This document shows positions 51,174 to 60,054 of a DNA stretch of 64,000 nucleotides, piece after piece. Source of the stretch: Roseburia hominis (GTDB lineage: Bacteria; Bacillota; Clostridia; Lachnospirales; Lachnospiraceae). Both the position numbers and the translations under genes were made by a program. Under the pieces are notes generated by a model. It ran no database searches and had not been told where the DNA came from. It was given only the letters and a program-made list of their open reading frames with translations. The stretch covers positions 29,121 through 93,120 of the forward strand of contig JAETOE010000009.1 in assembly GCA_021771815.1 (NCBI GenBank), in the 5' to 3' direction. Positions within the stretch are counted from its first letter, which is position 1, and every line of letters starts with the position of its first letter.

Positions 51174-51200
51174 AAAATAAAAAAGAAAGGACAGGACTAT

Positions 51201-51395
51201 ATGGAGAATGGAAAGAAAATGTATGTAACGGCAGAGGAGGCGGCTGAAATGCTTGGCGTATCAACGGGTTATGCCTACAAGATTATCCGGGGGCTGAATG
51301 AGGAACTGAAAGCAAAGGGTTATAGGACAATCTGCGGCAAAGTCCCGACAAAATACTTTGAAGAAAAATTCTACGGTTTGACCGTAGCCATGTAG
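51201..51395 (+). CDS. xis: Excisionase-like small DNA-binding protein
   Basis: A 64-residue MerR-like / Xis-type protein: MYVTAEEAAEMLGVSTGYAYKIIRGLNEELKAKGY is a winged-HTH helix set. Such proteins before a tyrosine integrase act as recombination directionality factors, so the excisionase role is inferred from fold and position. It starts 27 nt after the last repressor operator and ends 15 nt before int. Confidence 0.8.
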   Translation: MENGKKMYVTAEEAAEMLGVSTGYAYKIIRGLNEELKAKGYRTICGKVPTKYFEEKFYGLTVAM

Positions 51396-51410
51396 GAAAG
51401 GAGAGATTTT

Positions 51411-52475
51411 ATGTCAGCGACAAGGGACGGAAAGATGTGGCGTTGCCAGTTCTATTACAAGGACTGGCAGGGCGTAAGCCACAAGAAGAACAAGAGGGGA
51501 TTTAAGACAAAAGCGGAAGCGGAACAGTGGGAGCGTGACTTCCTGCAACAGCAGCAGAGGAATTTAGACATCAATTTTGAAAACTTCGTACAAATCTATT
51601 ATGAGGATATGGAACACCGTCTGCGTGAAAATACCATGCGTACAAAGAAGTTCATTATTGACTTGAAAATCATTCCATATTTCAAGAAAAAGAATATGAA
51701 TGAGATTAAGGCTTCCGACATTCGGGCGTGGCAAAATGCACTGATGAAAAAGGGATATTCGGAGACATATCTGAAAACGGTCAATAATCAGTTGTCGGCA
51801 ATCTTCAATTATGCAGTTCGGTATTATGACTTGAAAGATAATCCTTGCCGGAAAGCCGGGAGTATCGGAAAAAGCCATGCCGGGGAAAAGGAGTTTTGGA
51901 CGAAACAGGAATTTAAGCAGTTTCTTGTAACTGTGGAGGATAAGCCGGAAACCAAAATGGCGTTCTTGCTCCTTTACTGGACAGGTATGAGGATTGGCGA
52001 ATTACTTGCCCTTACTTATAATGATATTGATTTAGAGAAGCGTACTATTTCCGTAAACAAATCTTATCAGCGGATAGAGGGCAGGGACATTATCACACCG
52101 CCTAAAACGCCAAAGAGCAAGCGTATCATAACGATACCGCCGTTTTTGGCAGAGGAATTAAAAGAGTATACTTCGCACTTATATGGAATTATGGCAGACG
52201 AAAGAATGTTCCGTTTTACAAAATCCTATATGGAGCATGAGATTATCAGAGGTATCAAGGCTTCGGGAGTGAAAAGAATACGCTTGCACGATATTCGCCA
52301 TAGCCATGCGAGCCTGCTTGTGGAAATGGGTTTCACGCCATTAGCGATTGCGGAACGGTTGGGGCATGAGAAAATCGAAACAACATTAAATACTTATTCA
52401 CATTTATATCCCAATAAGCAGGGGGAACTTGCAGATAAATTGGAGATGGAGAACAGCAGGGAGGAAGAAGAATGA
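51411..52475 (+). CDS. int: Tyrosine recombinase / integrase
   Basis: A 354-residue phage-type integrase. The N-terminal arm-binding domain has GKMWRCQFYYKDWQG, then a SAM-like core-binding domain. The catalytic residues are Arg in TGMRIGELLAL, His-x-x-Arg in RLHDIRHSHASLL, His in RLGHEKIETTL, and Tyr in NTYSHLYP. AAAGGAGAG precedes the ATG. The stop overlaps the mobC start (ATGA). It is the likely enzyme for guaA integration. Confidence 0.95.
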   Translation: MSATRDGKMWRCQFYYKDWQGVSHKKNKRGFKTKAEAEQWERDFLQQQQRNLDINFENFVQIYYEDMEHRLRENTMRTKKFIIDLKIIPYFKKKNMNEIKASDIRAWQNALMKKGYSETYLKTVNNQLSAIFNYAVRYYDLKDNPCRKAGSIGKSHAGEKEFWTKQEFKQFLVTVEDKPETKMAFLLLYWTGMRIGELLALTYNDIDLEKRTISVNKSYQRIEGRDIITPPKTPKSKRIITIPPFLAEELKEYTSHLYGIMADERMFRFTKSYMEHEIIRGIKASGVKRIRLHDIRHSHASLLVEMGFTPLAIAERLGHEKIETTLNTYSHLYPNKQGELADKLEMENSREEEE

Positions 52476-52861
52476 GTGGAATGCATAAATACCCGACAAT
52501 CAGCTTTCGCATTTCCCCTAGAGAGAGGGAAGAAATCGAAGCAAAGATTTTAGCAAGCGGACTTTCTAAGAAAGATTATTTTGTTCGTTCCTGTATTTAT
52601 AACCGGGTGTGCGTGGTCGGTAAAAAGGAACTGGTTTATCAGTTAGTAGAGGAACTAAAGATAATGCAGACAAATATCCGGGAAGTGACAGAACAATTTG
52701 AAAAGACAGAGATTGATTTAACGCCGGAGGGATTGGAAGATATGCGGAATGACTGTATTGATATGCTGAAAGCTATCCTGTGGGTATTGGACGGAGCAAA
52801 ATATCTGTGGCAGGGAAACACCAACGGAGAAGAAAAAAGCCCCGACAGCGGCAACTGTTAG
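52472..52861 (+). CDS. mobC: MobC-like relaxosome accessory protein
   Basis: A 129-residue protein. YPTISFRISPREREEIEAKILASGLSKKDYFVRSCIY is a ribbon-helix-helix-like region with the MobC pattern. The rest is helical. Such proteins bind oriT and help the relaxase open it. It is translationally coupled to int. Here the MobV relaxase lies 1.4 kb downstream. Confidence 0.72.
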   Translation: MSGMHKYPTISFRISPREREEIEAKILASGLSKKDYFVRSCIYNRVCVVGKKELVYQLVEELKIMQTNIREVTEQFEKTEIDLTPEGLEDMRNDCIDMLKAILWVLDGAKYLWQGNTNGEEKSPDSGNC

Positions 52862-52876
52862 GGCTGTGATAACTGG

Positions 52877-52924
52877 AAAACCTCTGTTATCAATTTCACA
52901 ATACAAGTATAGCAGAGGTTTTTT
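52877..52924 (+). terminator. Hairpin with T-run between mobC and the ATPase gene
   Basis: AAAACCTCTG (52877-52886) / CAGAGGTTTT (52913-52922) then TT. The T-run lies 36 nt before the next start, so it may attenuate rather than fully end the transcript. Confidence 0.65.
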
Positions 52925-52960
52925 CCAGTGGCAACGATTTTTCAGAAATGGAGGGCATTT

Positions 52961-53938
52961 ATGGAAGAAACAAAAACAGAATTACAGTTGATTAAGTTGT
53001 CAGAGATACAGTCGCAGGAAGTTTCTTGGCTGTGGTTTCCCTTTATCCCTTATGGCAAGCTGACTATTGTTCAAGGCGATCCGGGGGACGGAAAGACAAC
53101 ATTTATTCTGAATATAGCGGCGAAACTGTCTAAGAGAGAAAGTTTAGACAGTGGAATGAATTTTACAGAGCCTTTGAATGTAATCTATCAGAGTGCAGAG
53201 GACGGGCTTGCCGATACGGTAAAGCCCCGGTTGGAGCAGGCGGGGGCAGACTGTGAGAAAATCTCGGTCATTGATGAAAAGATAAAATCACTTTCCATGA
53301 TAGATGAACGCTTGGAAGAAGCTGTTATAAAGACAGGAGCAAAGCTGTTGATTTTAGACCCGATACAAGCCTATTTGGGCGGTGGCATGGATATGAACCG
53401 GGCGAATGAAGCAAGGGATATGACAAAGAAGTTGGCGGCACTGGCAGAGAAACATCAGTGTGCGATTGTCCTTGTCGGGCATATGAACAAGGCGGCAGGA
53501 AATAAGGCGGCATACCGGGGAATGGGTTCGATTGATTTCTTTGCAGTCGCTAGAAGTGTTCTCTTAGTCGGCAGGGTTAAGGGAGAAGAAAATATAAGGG
53601 CTGTGGTGCAGATTAAAAACAACCTTGCGGCGTTCGGACACCCGAAAGCGTTTGCATTGTCAGAGGACGGTTTTGAGTGGCTAGGGGATTATGAGATTAC
53701 CGCTGATGAAGTTTTAGGCGGTATTGCTCCCAAAGCAAATAAAATGGAACAGGCGAAGCGGTTACTCCGGGAACTGGCAGAAACAAACAATGCCATGCAG
53801 AGCAATGAGATTTTCAATCTAGCGGACGAGCAGGGCATATCAAAGCGGACACTGGAAAACGCAAAGAAAGAGTTAGGTATCCGGGCAAAACGGATAAACA
53901 ACACATGGTATTGGGAACTGGATAAAATCAGACAGTGA
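52961..53938 (+). CDS. RepA/RecA-like AAA ATPase of mobile elements
   Basis: A 325-residue ATPase of the AAA_25 / RepA helicase type. YGKLTIVQGDPGDGKTTFILNIAAKL is Walker A, KLLILDPIQAYLGGGMDMNRANE is Walker B, and CAIVLVGHMNKAAGNKAAYRGMGSIDFFAVARSVL is the sensor region. The C-terminal winged helix reads NDEIFNLADEQGISKRTLENAKKELGI-like. GGAGGG at 52950-52955 fixes ATG 52961. These proteins are frequent in integrative elements and probably support autonomous replication after excision. Confidence 0.85.
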   Translation: MEETKTELQLIKLSEIQSQEVSWLWFPFIPYGKLTIVQGDPGDGKTTFILNIAAKLSKRESLDSGMNFTEPLNVIYQSAEDGLADTVKPRLEQAGADCEKISVIDEKIKSLSMIDERLEEAVIKTGAKLLILDPIQAYLGGGMDMNRANEARDMTKKLAALAEKHQCAIVLVGHMNKAAGNKAAYRGMGSIDFFAVARSVLLVGRVKGEENIRAVVQIKNNLAAFGHPKAFALSEDGFEWLGDYEITADEVLGGIAPKANKMEQAKRLLRELAETNNAMQSNEIFNLADEQGISKRTLENAKKELGIRAKRINNTWYWELDKIRQ

Positions 53939-54084
53939 CGGACAGGCAAGGTAACAGCGCAACAATGCAGGGTATTAGAATTTTGCAGTCTTGGAATTGC
54001 GTTCTTGAAGATTGCAAGGTTGCAAAAATTATAGACATTGCAATGTTGCGGTGTTGGGAGAGAGCCGGAAAGCGGCGGTATCAA

Positions 54085-54227
54085 GGCGGCGAAAAGCCGC
54101 CCCGTCCGTAAGGACGGAAAAGCCCCCGGCAGGGCGCAAAGGCACTTTTGATAGAGCGTAGCCTGTCGAAAGTGCTTTTGCGTTACTTTCGCAGAAAGTA
54201 ACAAAGGCTATGCGCCGTATCCGGCGC
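54085..54227. other. oriT candidate: hairpin cluster upstream of the MobV gene
   Basis: Five stems lie in 143 bp: GGCGGC/GCCGCC (54085-54101), CCGTCC/GGACGG (54102-54117), AAAGGCACTTT/AAAGTGCTTTT (54138-54179), TTACTTTC/GAAAGTAA (54183-54201) and GCGCCG/CGGCGC (54212-54227). There is no gene between 53939 and 54258. MobV relaxases nick at such dyads directly upstream of their gene. Confidence 0.65.
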
Positions 54228-54258
54228 TTATTACCCAATAGGGAGAAAGGAAAATTTA

Positions 54259-55629
54259 TTGAAGCGGACAATCAGCGTTATGACAGGGAAAGGCTCTGTC
54301 AACCACAACAGCAGAAAATTCCACGCAAAGAACACTGACCCGGAGCGGAGTTGCCTGAATGTGGAATATTGCAATGAAAATATCAAGGACGTATACCATG
54401 AATTATTTGATGAAGCACTCGCCCGGTACAATGAGAAGCAGACCAGAAATGACCGCCGGATTGATGATTACTATGAGAAAATCTGTTCCGGCAAACAGGA
54501 AAAGCCATTCCATGAGATTATTTTGCAGATAGGCAACAAGGATGATATGGGAGCAAAGACAGAGGAAGGACAGCTTGCGGCAAAAATACTTGATGAATAT
54601 ATGCAGGACTTCCAACAGCGCAATCCTACACTAAGGGTATTTTCGGCACATCTCCACATGGACGAAGCCACGCCACATCTGCATATAGATTTTATACCTT
54701 ATACGACTGGAAGCAAGAGAGGGCTTGAAACAAGGGTGTCACTAAAAAAGGCACTTGTGGAACTTGGATTTAAGGGCGGCACAAGGAGCGAAACGGAACG
54801 CAACCAGTGGGTAGCGGCAGAGAAAGAACGGCTTGCGGAGATTATGTTACAGTATGGTATTGAGTGGGAGAAAAAGGGTACACATGAAAAGCACTTATCT
54901 GTTTTGGATTTTGAGAAGCAGGAGCGGCAGAAAGAAGTTGCGGAACTGGAACAGACAATCTCCGGCAGTAAAGAGGAATTATCCGATATTCTTCATCAGC
55001 AGATAACGGCAGGACAGGAAACGGAACAGATACGGAAAGAGGGCGAAGCGATCCGGCAGGAAGTATCAGAACTTTCCGCTACAAATCTTCTTTTGAAAGA
55101 ACAGACGGAAATATTGGCAGAGGATAAAGAAAAGCTGTTATCCGAAAATGAAAAATTGGAGAAACAGCAGAAAAAGTTGCAGCAGGACATTAACAAAATG
55201 GTGCAGTCAAAGGAAGTCATGGAGCGCAATATACACGCTTATGATGAAGATGTGAAATGGCAGCTAGCAGAGCCGGGCGCATTGATGAGCGCAAAGAATT
55301 ATCGGGATAAAAAGGCACTTCCGCTTGTGGAGAGGTTGAAAGAGGTAGTAAAAAATCTGACTATCAAATGCGTACAGCTTACGGAGCAGGGTAGGAAGCT
55401 GACCGCCAAAGTGGACGGGCAACAAAAGCAGATTAGCCGTTTGACGGATAAGGTCATGGAGCAGAACGATACCATAGACCGATTGCAGGAAAAAGCGTCT
55501 GATTTGGAGCGTTTGGAGCGTCATTTAGGAAGGGAACAGGTACAGTTGATAGTAGAGCGGTCAAAGGCATTAGAGCAGGCAGAACGAGCAAAGAAACGCC
55601 CGAAACGTGCCTTTGAAATGAGCCGATAA
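54259..55629 (+). CDS. mobV: MobV-family relaxase
   Basis: A 456-residue Pre/Mob relaxase. The N-terminal domain has NVEYCNENIKDVYHELF and the HxDExxPHxH signature in FSAHLHMDEATPHLHIDFIP, which coordinates the metal for nicking. From about residue 215 it is a long coiled coil to the end. The start is TTG 54259 with AAGGA. It gives the element self-nicking ability but no coupling or secretion genes are nearby. Confidence 0.93.
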   Translation: MKRTISVMTGKGSVNHNSRKFHAKNTDPERSCLNVEYCNENIKDVYHELFDEALARYNEKQTRNDRRIDDYYEKICSGKQEKPFHEIILQIGNKDDMGAKTEEGQLAAKILDEYMQDFQQRNPTLRVFSAHLHMDEATPHLHIDFIPYTTGSKRGLETRVSLKKALVELGFKGGTRSETERNQWVAAEKERLAEIMLQYGIEWEKKGTHEKHLSVLDFEKQERQKEVAELEQTISGSKEELSDILHQQITAGQETEQIRKEGEAIRQEVSELSATNLLLKEQTEILAEDKEKLLSENEKLEKQQKKLQQDINKMVQSKEVMERNIHAYDEDVKWQLAEPGALMSAKNYRDKKALPLVERLKEVVKNLTIKCVQLTEQGRKLTAKVDGQQKQISRLTDKVMEQNDTIDRLQEKASDLERLERHLGREQVQLIVERSKALEQAERAKKRPKRAFEMSR

Positions 55630-55648
55630 GAAAGGGGATTGATAGGAT

Positions 55649-55963
55649 ATGACGGATATGGAAAAGAAAGTTATGATACGGCTGTGTGCTAAAATCGTAG
55701 CAGATACAGACCTTTACGAAACGGACAAAGAGGTGCAAAATCTGATAGACTGGGTATGCCTTTCGGGGCAGATAAAGGAAAATAACAATACAATCCGCAA
55801 TCTGACCGGGGAATATAAAAAGATAGAGCCGGATTGCCGGGAGGGAGTGCGGGCGCAGTTGGAGCGCATGAAAGAATTGTGCAAAGAGCGGAATAATCTG
55901 TATGAGAAGCAGAATGACTTGAAAGGGCAGAAACAGAAGATTGAGAAGTCGTTAGAGCGATAA
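55649..55963 (+). CDS. Small helical protein downstream of mobV
   Basis: A 104-residue predicted helical protein (EVQNLIDWVCLSGQIKENNNTIRNLTGEYKKIEPDCREGVRAQLERMKELCKERN). It lies 19 nt after the relaxase with AAAGGGGATTG-type SD. It is probably part of the mobilisation operon. Family not recognised. Confidence 0.6.
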   Translation: MTDMEKKVMIRLCAKIVADTDLYETDKEVQNLIDWVCLSGQIKENNNTIRNLTGEYKKIEPDCREGVRAQLERMKELCKERNNLYEKQNDLKGQKQKIEKSLER

Positions 55964-56069
55964 AAGATGTGGGGCGTGGCGGTTGCTATGTCCCATATTT
56001 ATTGTGGCAGATGTCGGGAGAAAGTGCTATAATCGAAAGCATGATTTAAGATATGGGAGATGAAACGGT

Positions 56070-56519
56070 ATGGAAATAAATGTTGAGGACAATTTTACAC
56101 TGTTATTTGATAAAAATAATAATACGGCATATAAAGCATTACAGGCACTGCAAAAAGAATGTGAGAAATCGGACAGGGTATATTGTTATATGGATAAATT
56201 AGCCGATATGATTGACAGTGATAATTCCTACATTCGGACAAGAGGATTTACGCTGATTGCTTATAATGCTAAATGGGATAAGGGTAATAAAATTGATGAA
56301 ATCATAGACGAATATTTGAAACATATAGAAGATGTTAAGCCGATAACAGCAAGACAGTGTATAAAGTTACTACCTATGATTGCAAAGAATAAGCCGGAAT
56401 TAAAGTGTGATATTGTTTCTGCGCTGCAAAAAGCGGATGTATCTATTTATGCAAATAGTATGCAATCATTGGTTTATAAGGATATTCAAAATTCTTTGGC
56501 AGAGATAGGGAAGCTATAA
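56070..56519 (+). CDS. HEAT-repeat-like protein, unknown function
   Basis: A 149-residue alpha-helical protein. NNTAYKALQALQKECEKSDRVYCYMDKLADMIDSDNSYIRTRGFTLIAYNAKWD is the SufBD/HEAT-like pattern found in small Firmicute proteins. GGGAGATG-type SD upstream. First gene of the A+T-rich cargo part of the element. It has no obvious partner, as the following gene is decayed. Confidence 0.6.
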   Translation: MEINVEDNFTLLFDKNNNTAYKALQALQKECEKSDRVYCYMDKLADMIDSDNSYIRTRGFTLIAYNAKWDKGNKIDEIIDEYLKHIEDVKPITARQCIKLLPMIAKNKPELKCDIVSALQKADVSIYANSMQSLVYKDIQNSLAEIGKL

Positions 56520-56549
56520 ATTTATTGGGATTTTAAGGAGTGTGGAGTA

Positions 56550-57310
56550 ATGGATAACTGGTTTACAATAGATGAAATTGATGCAAATACATATAGTATC
56601 AGTGAATACCGCCATTGGGAGGAAACACATTGTTATCTGCTGAATGGAAATAACCGAAGTCTGCTTATTGATACGGGGCTTGGCATTTCCAATATCTATG
56701 AGGAAGTGCTGAAGCTTACTGATAAGCCAATTACGGCAGTAGCCACACATATTCACTGGGATCATATTGGTGGGCATAAGTATTTCCTGGATTTTTATGC
56801 TCATGCTGATGAATTGGATTGGCTGAATGGTAAATTCCCTTTATCAATCGAAACGATAAGAGAGATGGTCATAGACCGCTGTGATTTGCCCGAAGGGTTT
56901 TGCGTGAGCGATTATGAATTGTTTTAGGGTATGCCAACAAAAGTGCTGACAGACCATGACATCATTGATATTGGCGGCAGGCAAATTGAAGTGCTGCATA
57001 CTCCCGGACACTCTCCGGGGCATTTGTGCTTTTGGGAAAAAAGCAGGGGATATTTATTTACAGGTGATTTGGTATATAAAGATATTCTGTTTGCTTATTA
57101 TCCGTCTACTGACCCGGAAGCATACCTCGATTCTTTGAAAAAAGTTGCGGCATTGCCTGTAAAGGAAGTATTTCCTGCACACCATTCACTGGATATAAAG
57201 CGGAAATCTTAATCCGTATGCAGGAAGCGTTTAGAAATCTCAAGGTGGACGGAAAACTTCATCATGGAAGTGGGACATTTGATTATGGGGATTGGGGAGT
57301 ATGGTTATAG
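56550..57310 (+). pseudogene. Metallo-beta-lactamase-fold hydrolase, inactivated
   Basis: The MBL signature THIHWDHIGGH (HxHxDH) and later HTPGHSPGHLCFWEKSRGYLFTGD are both present. The gene is broken twice: an in-frame TAG at 56925-56927 (between DYELF and GMPTKVL, most simply CAG to TAG), and a one-base frameshift near 57197 after HHSLDIK, beyond which the other frame continues AEILIRMQEAFRNLKVDGKL to a stop at 57308-57310. An intact gene would encode about 253 residues. Recent decay in the cargo region. Confidence 0.85.
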
Positions 57311-57356
57311 GAAATAGGTTGTGACAAAGATAATGTTCCCATTGATGATAGTTATC

Positions 57357-57376
57357 ACATGGTGCTAGCACCATGT
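57357..57376. repeat. 20-bp perfect palindrome
   Basis: ACATGGTGCTAGCACCATGT, uninterrupted. It lies 240 bp upstream of yjdF and after the decayed gene. It may be an operator or a DNA cruciform. Confidence 0.7.
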
Positions 57377-57473
57377 AACTTAAATCAGATAAGGGAAATG
57401 GTAATATGGCAGTTTGCAGTTATATGTGGATTGCCATATTTTTGTGGAAAAATGGGCGTTTCTGTGGTAATAT

Positions 57474-57573
57474 ATAGGGGCAAAGATAAAAACACAACGC
57501 AAGACAATCTTGCAGAACTGGTAGGTAGTCCAGTCGCACCTATTTGGTGTAAGTAGCCCTCCCTCCTTAGGGT
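57474..57573 (+). ncRNA. yjdF-type riboswitch (leader of yjdF)
   Basis: Multibranched RNA: GGGGC (57477-57481) pairs with GCCCT (57556-57560), enclosing hairpins GCAAGA/TCTTGC (57499-57513), ACTGG/CCAGT (57517-57534) and CACC/GGTG (57537-57549). An extended -10 TGGTAATAT (57465-57473) precedes it. The yjdF RNA motif, which binds azaaromatic compounds, is known upstream of yjdF genes; I assign it by structure and context. Confidence 0.65.
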
Positions 57574-57617
57574 CGTCCATTCTTTGTTCATTACAATTAT
57601 TTTAAGGAGGAATTGTC

Positions 57618-58031
57618 ATGGACAAAGTATCGGGAAAGTTGACAGTATTTTTTGAAGAACCCTTTTGGGTGGGAGTGTTTGAACGTGTATCAGATGGAAA
57701 GCTATCTGTGTGTAAGGTTACGTTTGGGGCAGAACCAAAAGACTATGAGGTTTATGAGTTTGTTCTGAAAAATTACTATCGGTTACGATTTAGTCCGGCT
57801 GTGGCAACAGATGTAAAAGAAGCTGGCCGCAATCCTAAACGGGTACAACGTGAAGTGCGGAAACAGGTACAGAATACCGGGATTGGAACAAAATCGCAAC
57901 AGGCTTTGAAATTACAGCAGGAGCAGTTGAAAACTGAACGTAAGACTGTGAGCCGGGAACAGCGGGAAGCAGAGAAACAGCGGCAGTATGAATTGAAACA
58001 GCAGAAAAGGAAAGAAAAGCATAGGGGGTAG
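57618..58031 (+). CDS. yjdF: YjdF family protein (DUF2992)
   Basis: A 137-residue protein. KLTVFFEEPFWVGVFERVSDGKLSVCKVTFGAEPKDYEVYEFVL is the DUF2992 core. The second half is a Lys/Arg/Gln-rich helix (QQEQLKTERKTVSREQREAEKQRQYELKQQKRKEK). Function unknown, but its riboswitch senses azaaromatics, which suggests a role in detoxification. TAAGGAGGAAT at 57602-57612 gives strong translation. On this element it is cargo. Confidence 0.9.
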   Translation: MDKVSGKLTVFFEEPFWVGVFERVSDGKLSVCKVTFGAEPKDYEVYEFVLKNYYRLRFSPAVATDVKEAGRNPKRVQREVRKQVQNTGIGTKSQQALKLQQEQLKTERKTVSREQREAEKQRQYELKQQKRKEKHRG

Positions 58032-58125
58032 GTAATATGTTATATAGTTCAAACATAATTTTTGGGGATTATGGTCAATAAAATGAGGTATAATTGTTTA
58101 TATACTATAGAAAGTAGGAGTGATG

Positions 58126-59082
58126 ATGCAGAATAATGTTTATATTGATATTCCACGAGATTTGACTTCATATGAGTTTTATAATAATGTGATTTTCCAA
58201 AAAAACAAAGCAAAAATAAGAAATGAACAAAATATCATTTTGGATTTTTCCAGAACTCTTAGGGTCGAACCTGTGGTAATTCCGAATTTGTTATGTATGG
58301 GATATGAATTGAGAAAACAATATAATAGGGCGGCCTATGTTTATATTCCTGATGCGAGTTATTCAGGAGAATTAAAAAATTATTTATATGAGATAAATTT
58401 TACAAAATATGCACAAGAGTTTGGATTGTATGATTTTGTTTCATCGCCGTATGGTGGATTAGAAGGAAAGCATATTGATCCTATTTGTGGTACAATATAT
58501 TTCGATGTAGATGATACTGTAGATAATATTAGTCAAAAAGTAGAAGATTGCATTGTCCCTTTTGCAGATGAGTATTTATATAGATTTCAAAGTGTGCGGG
58601 AATGTAAACAAGGAATATATTATGTTAATGAAATAGCAGAGTTTTTAGAAGAAATGATCTTGAACTGTAAGCAACATGCTAAAAGCTTTTCATTTACAAC
58701 ATTACATGCCAAGTATTCAATGAAAAAAATATATATTTCGGTTTCAGATTTTGGATGCGGTTTTGGAAATACAATAAGAAGCAAAAATCCATATATGGAT
58801 GAAATTGATGCTATTTTATTGGGAGTTTATAAAAGAAAAGATAGTAAAGTATATGGTTTATACAATATAATAAGAAGAGTACTAAATTTTGGTGGGAAAG
58901 TGCGAATACATTCCAATAATGCACAAGTTATTTTTACACAGAGAGTTTTGAGGGAATTTGTTGACAATAAATTGTTTGAAGCGAATGGGTTTATTAAATA
59001 TAATTTGAAAAGAAATATACCTTTTGACGGTGTTCATATTGAAGTGGAGTTACCATTAGAACGGAGGGAATGTCGTGTATAG
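58126..59082 (+). CDS. GHKL/HATPase-type protein with N-terminal STAS-like region (operon gene 1)
   Basis: A 318-residue protein. Residues 1-75 look like an alpha/beta STAS-like domain (NIILDFSRTLRVEPVVIPNLLCMGYELR). Residues about 165-290 have the ATP-binding boxes of GHKL kinases/anti-sigma factors: N box EEMILNCKQHAKS, G1 box VSDFGCGFGN and G2-like VYGLYNIIRRVLNFGGKVRI. There is no phospho-acceptor His domain. It starts 5 nt after TAGGAG (58115-58120). It overlaps the next gene by 8 nt. As first gene of a coupled four-gene operon it is a possible sensor or switch for the downstream PRTase and HD proteins. Confidence 0.75.
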   Translation: MQNNVYIDIPRDLTSYEFYNNVIFQKNKAKIRNEQNIILDFSRTLRVEPVVIPNLLCMGYELRKQYNRAAYVYIPDASYSGELKNYLYEINFTKYAQEFGLYDFVSSPYGGLEGKHIDPICGTIYFDVDDTVDNISQKVEDCIVPFADEYLYRFQSVRECKQGIYYVNEIAEFLEEMILNCKQHAKSFSFTTLHAKYSMKKIYISVSDFGCGFGNTIRSKNPYMDEIDAILLGVYKRKDSKVYGLYNIIRRVLNFGGKVRIHSNNAQVIFTQRVLREFVDNKLFEANGFIKYNLKRNIPFDGVHIEVELPLERRECRV

Positions 59083-60049
59083 TTTTGAGAGCGATAATCT
59101 TAGTATTATACCCATGGATTTTAATGTATTTTTTTGTACGGCAAAGAAATATAAGAAGAATATCAGATATTCAAAAGAATGTGTTGTTTCTGAAATGTTT
59201 TTTGATGAACTTGAAATTTTTATTTCTGAAAGTAATAAGGAAAATATATCAATTGATATGAAAAATGTTGTTTCATGTCCAAAACATTTATTGCGTAGAC
59301 TTAATGTATATATTGAAAAATTGATTTTTTTTAATGTTAAATCAGAAAACATTAAGCAATTGTTGGTTGAAGAACTAGAGAAATTGACGTGGGTTAGCGA
59401 CACTGTTGCTTGCTATTGTGATAAAGATAATTATATGGTTGAGGGACTCGTTGATGTAGAGTGTAAAGATGCTAGAAAAAAAGAGGAATATAGAATAATT
59501 AAAAGTCTTGTAGATAATAAAGATGGGCATATTCAATTATTGGATTCATCAGGTTTGTATAGTAATTGCTATGTTGATGTGAAAAAATTGTTTATTAATG
59601 TAGAAAAATTTTATTTTATTATTTTTAGTTTAGCAGAGCAACTTTATAATTTTAGTGGTCATATTGATGCATTTATCTCATCTAGCAAAAATGGTGCTAT
59701 TTTAGCAAATATTTTAGGGGGATTATTAGATATAAAAGAAGTTCATCTAATAGGAGTAGGGCCAAAGTATTCAATGGAATTGGGAGACTCGGTTGAATGT
59801 ATAAAAGCAGGCAAAAGATATGTATATATTTTTGATTTTATGTGTACTGGAACTGAACTGAAGATTGTTAGTGCCTTGATTAATTCAAAAAAGGCGTATT
59901 TACCGTATGCGGCTGGAATTGCAAAATATAAGAAAGATGCTGATTTTCATCTTTTAAGCAAATTAGTAGTTTTAGCAGATACAAAAGATATGGAAATTGA
60001 TTATAAGATAGCAGGTGAAAGAGAAGATATTTTAATGCAAAAGAGGTAA
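59075..60049 (+). CDS. PRTase-like protein (operon gene 2)
   Basis: A 324-residue protein. The first 190 residues are A+T-rich unique sequence with no clear family. The C-terminal 130 residues look like a type I phosphoribosyltransferase: IDAFISSSKNGAILANILGGLLDIKEVHLIGVG supplies the first strand and loop, and KRYVYIFDFMCTGTELKIVSALI matches the PRPP-binding loop VxxVDDxxxTG, with FDFMCTGTE in place of the usual D-D/E pair. The start is GTG 59075 overlapping gene 1, with GGAGGG upstream. Enzymatic competence is uncertain. Confidence 0.68.
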   Translation: MYSFESDNLSIIPMDFNVFFCTAKKYKKNIRYSKECVVSEMFFDELEIFISESNKENISIDMKNVVSCPKHLLRRLNVYIEKLIFFNVKSENIKQLLVEELEKLTWVSDTVACYCDKDNYMVEGLVDVECKDARKKEEYRIIKSLVDNKDGHIQLLDSSGLYSNCYVDVKKLFINVEKFYFIIFSLAEQLYNFSGHIDAFISSSKNGAILANILGGLLDIKEVHLIGVGPKYSMELGDSVECIKAGKRYVYIFDFMCTGTELKIVSALINSKKAYLPYAAGIAKYKKDADFHLLSKLVVLADTKDMEIDYKIAGEREDILMQKR

Positions 60050-60054
60050 AATCT

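Noticed and set aside
57359..57556. 65-residue plus-strand frame before yjdF
   Set aside because: It covers the palindrome and the structured yjdF leader; no ribosome site and no protein family.
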